Shown: in pieces, positions 59,495 through 64,000 of the stretch | How the letters are laid out: each line of letters begins with the position of its first letter | How positions within the stretch are numbered: position 1 is the stretch's first letter | Assembly: GCA_000611775.1 (NCBI GenBank) | Contig: KK106982.1 | Coordinates: forward strand, 310,001 to 374,000 | Direction of reading: 5' to 3' | Source of the DNA: Umbilicaria muhlenbergii | Lineage: Eukaryota > Ascomycota > Lecanoromycetes > Umbilicariales > Umbilicariaceae | Length of the DNA: 64,000 nt | The notes under the pieces: model-generated | What the model saw: only the letters and a program-made list of their open reading frames with translations | The model's database searches: none | What the model was told of the DNA's origin: nothing | Position numbers and translations under genes: made by a program

Positions 59495-62188
59495 ATGGGG
59501 TTTTGGCCGTTTGGCCGCAGGAAGAAAAAGACCAACAGCGTGACCGGCGAGACACAAATGGGGACATCAAAGGGGAAGATGCCTGAAGGCTCTAGCCAGC
59601 AGGATCCCGGCAAGAGCGTGGCTGATGTCAATGCCTCACGACTAGGGAGGAAAGTGAGTCGGAAGGAGAGCCTTAGGGGCAAAGGATACTCGTCCAGGAA
59701 GCTTACAAAGACACAACAATCAAGAACGAGAGACCCGGAGAAGGAAGCGCCGTTACCTATTCAGACTTCTCAGCCACAGCCAGTTTCCTTTGAGCCTGAG
59801 CGGATCAACGAAAAGCCGTACCTCCCAGACGCCATTGCGCAATTTAGTCAACCACTCAGTGGCCCTCGGACAGACCGTGGAGACATACCATCTTACTACT
59901 TTCAAAATCCAGCCTCACAAACAAGCATCCAACCTGAGCAGTTTACAGCCCTTCCAAGGGTGCCGACCTTACGCGCAAAGCGGGGTGCTCACGACCTCAA
60001 TCTACCTAGGCGCAAGTCAAGCAAGAAAAAGGCGGATGATTATGCACGGGAGCAAGAGATTAAAGCCATGAGCGCCGTCCTACCCGTTACTAAACGTCCG
60101 AGTTCACATGCCAGTGGCCTACTGGCGCGCGAGAGCAAGAGGATACCTGGTGGACTCAATCGGAACTTCGAGCGACCAACTTCGGAAGTGTCCATTCCAC
60201 TTCCCGAATCCGTGCATTCGTCAATGTCAGAAATGTCAGATCGTCGTGCCTTCAAGATCAGTGCGCTCGACGCATTGTCACCGCGTCCTACCATCCGATA
60301 CTCGGACAATCCTCGTTATTTCGCCGGCACAAGTAGTCTAGGTCCGTCAAGGGCTTCGACTCGGAAAGAGAAAAGACCCATATTACCGGAAGTGACAGTA
60401 AAGTCAAATAAAAGGATTGACGATCTTGCCGATGATCTAGATGCGGGGTCGCTGAGAGAGCTCATGGAGCGTGATCAACGTCGGAGAGAGAAAAAGCGAA
60501 GTTTGGATCAGGAGAAATTACAGCGCAAGCTCCACCGAAAGGCGGAGGAACAGAGGGAATACGGATGGCGGGATCAGGAGGCGGCTAGAAACCCACTACG
60601 CAAGAATCTAGAGAGAGGCGCCGGTGGTCGGGAAACTGTTGGTCTTGGTATTGGGGAAGCTTCAACCTCAGCAGAAGACGATGAGAGACATCTTGAACCG
60701 CGAGGGGAGGATGATATGGGATCTCCAGGATCATGGCCAGAAGATGTATCGAAAGAGCACTCGTCATCAGACAACCCGTTCTCGGATCCGGTTGTTGGGA
60801 CTGGCGGACCACATACCGAAGAGCCCACACTGTTCGAAGAACGTGAAGATCCAATATTGGAGACCGCTCAGGCGGTCAGATTGTCACAAGCTAGCATGTT
60901 ACCCCCGACTCCGCCAATACATCCTGAGCGAGGACCATCGCGCTTGTCGCAAATGACTGATCTGGCTGGACAAAGCACGCCAGACATACAGGAAGTCCCA
61001 GGGCGACTGGAGCCTCTTCGAAGGGACTCCGATGCTAGTGCTAGAGCCAGCTGGACGTCGTTCTTCAAGCGGGGCCCGAAGAGGAATTCTATAGAGCGAG
61101 GGCGAAAACCCCCTTCCGAGTTTTCAAACACCTCCAGAGAGTCATTTGCTCGTCAACACCCTCCTGGTACCTTCACAAGAAATGTAAAGGCAAGGTCAGG
61201 AACGTCGATCCGCACTCAGTCAAGATTCAGAGAAGATCTTCCGGAGCTGCCAGTATCTCCACCAGACTCGCGGGTACAGTCTCCCGAAGCGGCAGAACAA
61301 AGGCCAGGATCACGTGCTGCTACCACGAGCTCTCCCATTCCAGGAATGATTGACGTGGCATCTAATGCCAGTGCACCACTCTCGCACATCCACCCTGCAT
61401 TCAGAGAGGAAGTCGCATTGAGCCGTCAAGCATCGTTCCAAGTTCCTTCACCAGATATACCGCCAAGTGGCATCCTCTCGCAATCACTGGCGTCCGTCGA
61501 TTCGGAAGCCTCGTGGCTCTCAGGAAGACCTGTCAAGAGAACGTCGCAACCCAGACTGGAAAGCGCCGATTCACTGCCCAGGCGTATCCAGGAAGCTGGT
61601 ATTTCTAGTGATGAAGACAGAGAAGGCGGCAAAGAGTGCTTCGCCCCCTTGACTCCTGGTCCTGAGGAAGGTCTTGCTGTAGGGAAGACCAGGACCACAG
61701 GGCTACATAATGAAGTAGCTAGTGCCACGGAGCGCGCCAACAGTGATGACCATGACGATGACGATGTGGAACTGTACCCTCCTTCCGAGGAGCAACCTCA
61801 AGCGGGGGAAACTTGGCATAGCGGAGTCGGTCGATCGCCGACCGTCGTGCGTCAGGATGCTCGTGTCAAGTCCAGAGAAGGTCTTCTAAATGACTTTCAA
61901 GCCGGCGACGAGTCGGCCGGATCATCGCCTTCAGATGACTCACCAGAGACAGAGAGATCGAGCTTCGTAGTGCCAAGCGAACAAGGTGGTTTCATTCATC
62001 GGGCAACGAGTGTGGATTACGGCAAGAGGCATGCACGGCACATCAGTGCTGGCAGCGCCAGGCTCCTTAACCTTCCTCCACGAGCGTCAGGAGAGTCAAA
62101 GAGGCTGAGTTCAGCCTCGGGGGAGAGGAGTCCTCTTGGCCCTCCTTCGCCTATCCCATTCCCAACCATGGAGAGCAACGAAGTCTAG
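59495..62188 (+). CDS. Large, intrinsically disordered conserved fungal protein (897 aa)
   Basis: Single exon. The start MGFWPFGRRKKK is aromatic and basic, which could associate with membranes. Almost the whole remainder is Ser/Pro/Arg/Glu-rich and low in hydrophobics. A short charged, probably helical segment lies at about residues 308-365 (DDLADDLDAGSLRELMERDQ and following KLQRKLHRKAEEQREYGWRD). Many short Ser/Thr-Pro motifs (for example SPPDS, SPRP, GPPSPIPFP) suggest phosphorylation. I know similar long proteins in Pezizomycotina but no established function. The uninterrupted 2.7-kb frame and normal codon use support a real gene. Confidence 0.78.
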   Translation: MGFWPFGRRKKKTNSVTGETQMGTSKGKMPEGSSQQDPGKSVADVNASRLGRKVSRKESLRGKGYSSRKLTKTQQSRTRDPEKEAPLPIQTSQPQPVSFEPERINEKPYLPDAIAQFSQPLSGPRTDRGDIPSYYFQNPASQTSIQPEQFTALPRVPTLRAKRGAHDLNLPRRKSSKKKADDYAREQEIKAMSAVLPVTKRPSSHASGLLARESKRIPGGLNRNFERPTSEVSIPLPESVHSSMSEMSDRRAFKISALDALSPRPTIRYSDNPRYFAGTSSLGPSRASTRKEKRPILPEVTVKSNKRIDDLADDLDAGSLRELMERDQRRREKKRSLDQEKLQRKLHRKAEEQREYGWRDQEAARNPLRKNLERGAGGRETVGLGIGEASTSAEDDERHLEPRGEDDMGSPGSWPEDVSKEHSSSDNPFSDPVVGTGGPHTEEPTLFEEREDPILETAQAVRLSQASMLPPTPPIHPERGPSRLSQMTDLAGQSTPDIQEVPGRLEPLRRDSDASARASWTSFFKRGPKRNSIERGRKPPSEFSNTSRESFARQHPPGTFTRNVKARSGTSIRTQSRFREDLPELPVSPPDSRVQSPEAAEQRPGSRAATTSSPIPGMIDVASNASAPLSHIHPAFREEVALSRQASFQVPSPDIPPSGILSQSLASVDSEASWLSGRPVKRTSQPRLESADSLPRRIQEAGISSDEDREGGKECFAPLTPGPEEGLAVGKTRTTGLHNEVASATERANSDDHDDDDVELYPPSEEQPQAGETWHSGVGRSPTVVRQDARVKSREGLLNDFQAGDESAGSSPSDDSPETERSSFVVPSEQGGFIHRATSVDYGKRHARHISAGSARLLNLPPRASGESKRLSSASGERSPLGPPSPIPFPTMESNEV

Positions 62189-63253
62189 CATACGCGGGGA
62201 AATCTGAACACAAAGCTCCCAGGAGCCCGTTTGTCATGCCAAGTCCACGCTCGTTACGACTGTGATATACATTGATGCTGATGCTTTACGATATTGGCGT
62301 TCATTCATTCCCATCTCTTCCATACGAAGTCAATCTCCGGTCTCAACGGCTCATCATATCGCTCGCTGTATACCACGAGAGCTGCGCCATATCCATTCCG
62401 TGTCATTACATACCCAAAACGAGCGATACTTTTCCAAAACCCGCACATAGGCAAAAAGCAAGGCGACCGATTTGTTACATTTCCTGCGTTCTCGAGAGAT
62501 CTGTATAGACTGGAGGCGAGGCGGACGGACCTCAAGGATACTGCTCGTTGCAAAGTAGCTTGGTTGCTTTGACGGCAGACGCTCTTTTCACCGAGGCTCT
62601 CCATATGTGAGGTGCTTATGCCGTTTCTTCAGGCAGCCAAATCTGTAGTTGTATTGATGTGGATTTAAGGAATAGTTTGTACATACTTCCAATCGATCAC
62701 AATGTTAGGTCTAAGAAACCTTTGTACTCTGCGCCACCCTTCTGCAACGGGCAATCGTACAGACAGCGCATGGCGCATAAGCAATTGGTTTCAGCTGTAT
62801 GCTCGGTGGAACGGTCGGAGATGCCAATGATGAGTGATGCCTCTGTAATACAGTGCAATTCCAATAACTCATGGAACATGGACGCAGCCAGCCTCTTGGG
62901 GGCGGTGTTCAGTATGGCGCCATTGCTCACGAATCACCCCATTCCAGCTTGCCGCAATTTTCGGGCGTAGCCAGCAGCCTCGGAGTGCAGGGATCGCCAA
63001 TTGGCCGCCGCAATTAATCATCCTTCGCTGCGTCATCAAGCAGAACCCGCGCCCCCCTCCAACACCCCTCCGTACGGTAATCATTCAACCACCATCTTCC
63101 ACCTCCCCCCAGTCCATATAAACCTCCACCCTGGCGTCCACCATCGCGTCTTCATTCCGCAGAACAACAGCTTTACTTGCCAAATCCCGATCACTGACTC
63201 CGAGAACACCCCTGACGGACACTCAGCTTCGATACTTCCAACACACCGCCAAA
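62189..63253. other. Intergenic, includes thioredoxin promoter
   Basis: 1.07 kb. C-rich shortly before the thioredoxin start (63050-63130). No gene recognised. Confidence 0.5.
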
Positions 63254-64000
63254 ATGACTAAAGAAGGCGCGACTAAAGAAGGCGCGACTAAAGAAGGCGC
63301 GACTAAAGAAGGCGCGACTAAAGAAGGCGCGACTAAAGAAGGCGCGACTAAAGAAGGCGCGAACAACCTCTCCAGGTGAGTTTCGCCCCGTCACTCGATG
63401 CCTGTCGCGCGCATACAAGTCAACACCGCAGCATTCGACTAAAGAAGGCGCGACTAAAGAAGGCGCGACTAAAGAAGGCGCGACTAAAGAAGGCGTGCAC
63501 AACCTCTCCAGGTGAGTTTCGCCCCGTCACTCGATGCCTGTCGCGCGCATACAAGTCAACACCGCAGCATTCGCCCAAACGCCGCCATACGCACCAAGCC
63601 CAGTCCGAGAGCGCCCCCTTGATATTTTCTCCGCCTCCCGCCACAAGCCTCAAGTGCAAACCTCAGAAATCAAACCGCTAACACCCCCCTCTCGGCATCC
63701 AGCATGAAAGATTTCAAAGACGCCCTCGCGAAACCCGGCGTCATGGTCCTCGACTGTTTCGCCACCTGGTGCGGTCCCTGCAAAGTCATCGCCCCCAAAG
63801 TCGTCTTGTGAGCTCACCCCCCCCCCTTTTTCCCGCCCTCCACTCGAGCCTTGTTCTTCTCCCTTTCCATGCACCATAGCGAAATCATATAACTGATACA
63901 CCACTCGTCGTCAGAATGTCCGACGTGTACCGCTCGGTGCGCTTCTACAAACTCGACGTCGACGAGGTGCCCGACGTGGCGCAGGAGCTCTCCATCCGCG
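63254..64000 (+). CDS. Thioredoxin (5' part; runs off the window)
   Basis: Start ATG 63254. Exons: 63254-63375, 63703-63807 and 63915 to beyond 64000. Exon 2 encodes [20 protein letters not shown], then [14 protein letters not shown] with the redox-active W-C-G-P-C. Exon 3 gives [20 protein letters not shown] and VAQELSIR. It is a cytosolic disulphide reductase regenerated by thioredoxin reductase. Exon 1 is unusual: ATG is followed by seven copies of a 15-bp unit encoding Thr-Lys-Glu-Gly-Ala before NNLS. The next 180 bp repeat the unit, the end of the exon and its donor site. In phase, exon 1 joins directly to exon 2 over the second cassette. The 3' end is missing. Confidence 0.87.
63257..63361 (+). 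repeat. 15-bp coding minisatellite, seven units
   Basis: actaaagaaggcgcg repeated exactly seven times, in frame after the thioredoxin ATG (Thr-Lys-Glu-Gly-Ala). Confidence 0.97.
63438..63497 (+). repeat. Same 15-bp minisatellite, four units (last one gcgtg)
   Basis: Three exact units and one ending gtg. Followed by cacaacctctccag and the same donor and intron start as after the first array, so a cassette of exon end plus intron start is duplicated. Confidence 0.96.

Noticed and set aside
59131-59682. 183-codon minus-strand frame upstream of and overlapping the disordered protein gene
   Set aside because: Overlaps the start of the plus-strand gene and has no recognisable motif.
63257-63497. 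Direct-repeat array resembling CRISPR
   Set aside because: Units are contiguous 15-mers without spacers, in frame after an ATG, in a eukaryotic gene.
63438-63511. Second cassette as the start of another thioredoxin gene or an included internal exon
   Set aside because: No ATG precedes it, and splicing into it through the cgcag acceptor puts the repeat and the downstream exon out of phase.
1-64000. tRNA, 5S rRNA or other structured RNA genes
   Set aside because: I scanned for B-box-like GGTTCGAATCC and cloverleaf patterns by eye and found none convincing; a covariance-model search could still find one.

Overview
This is a nuclear chromosome segment of a filamentous ascomycete (Pezizomycotina). 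The evidence is: introns that are nearly all 46-77 bp with GTRNGY-like donors and CTRAC branch sites; dense non-operonic genes on both strands; a fungal-type Sec7 ARF-GEF, SYF1, TTI2, NUF2, MTR3, ANP1/VAN1 and AP-3 beta; Mutator-like transposon relics; and a chromovirus retrotransposon silenced by C-to-T hypermutation. I cannot place it to class from sequence alone.

Layout. (1) 1-9784 is a nest of two Ty3/gypsy chromoviruses of one family. A full-length element with 433-bp LTRs (1679-8274) sits inside the integrase of an older copy (1-1678 plus 8275-9784), flanked by a 5-bp TGATG target duplication. Both are dead through transitions only, but the context is not the classic CpA of RIP: CpG, CpC and CpT are hit and CpA is mostly spared. 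Both carry a 540-nt antisense reading frame for a Cys-rich, coiled-coil protein. (2) 9785-19550 is an accessory region. It has an O-methyltransferase (11103-12442), the N-terminal stub of a flavin monooxygenase (13419-13548), a near-complete cytochrome P450 (15960-18015), and between and after them Mutator-like transposase relics and a non-autonomous element with about 55-bp terminal inverted repeats (18251-19120). This looks like a secondary-metabolite locus eroded by transposons. (3) 19551-62188 is conserved housekeeping: FIG4, TTI2, CCA1, U1A/U2B'', VMA8, SYF1, a small conserved protein, GEA/GBF1, ANP1/VAN1, MTR3, a helix-turn-helix-like protein, an MFS transporter, AP-3 beta, a conserved unknown, NUF2 and a large disordered protein. 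(4) 63254-64000 is the 5' part of a thioredoxin gene whose first exon has been expanded and duplicated by a 15-bp coding minisatellite.

The housekeeping genes do not form a pathway, but several cellular themes recur: endomembrane traffic (FIG4, GEA, AP-3 beta, VMA8, ANP1/VAN1), RNA processing (U1A, SYF1, CCA1, MTR3) and chromosome biology (TTI2, NUF2). Divergent pairs likely sharing promoters are CCA1/U1A, VMA8/SYF1, ANP1/MTR3 and AP-3 beta/54203.

The most notable gene-structure observation is a cluster of micro-exons. The V-ATPase D gene reads correctly only if exons of 15, 11, 10 and 7 nt are used, and the adjacent U1A gene needs a 7-nt exon. Exon joins given below were worked out by hand from reading frame, splice-site consensus and family conservation; none has transcript support.
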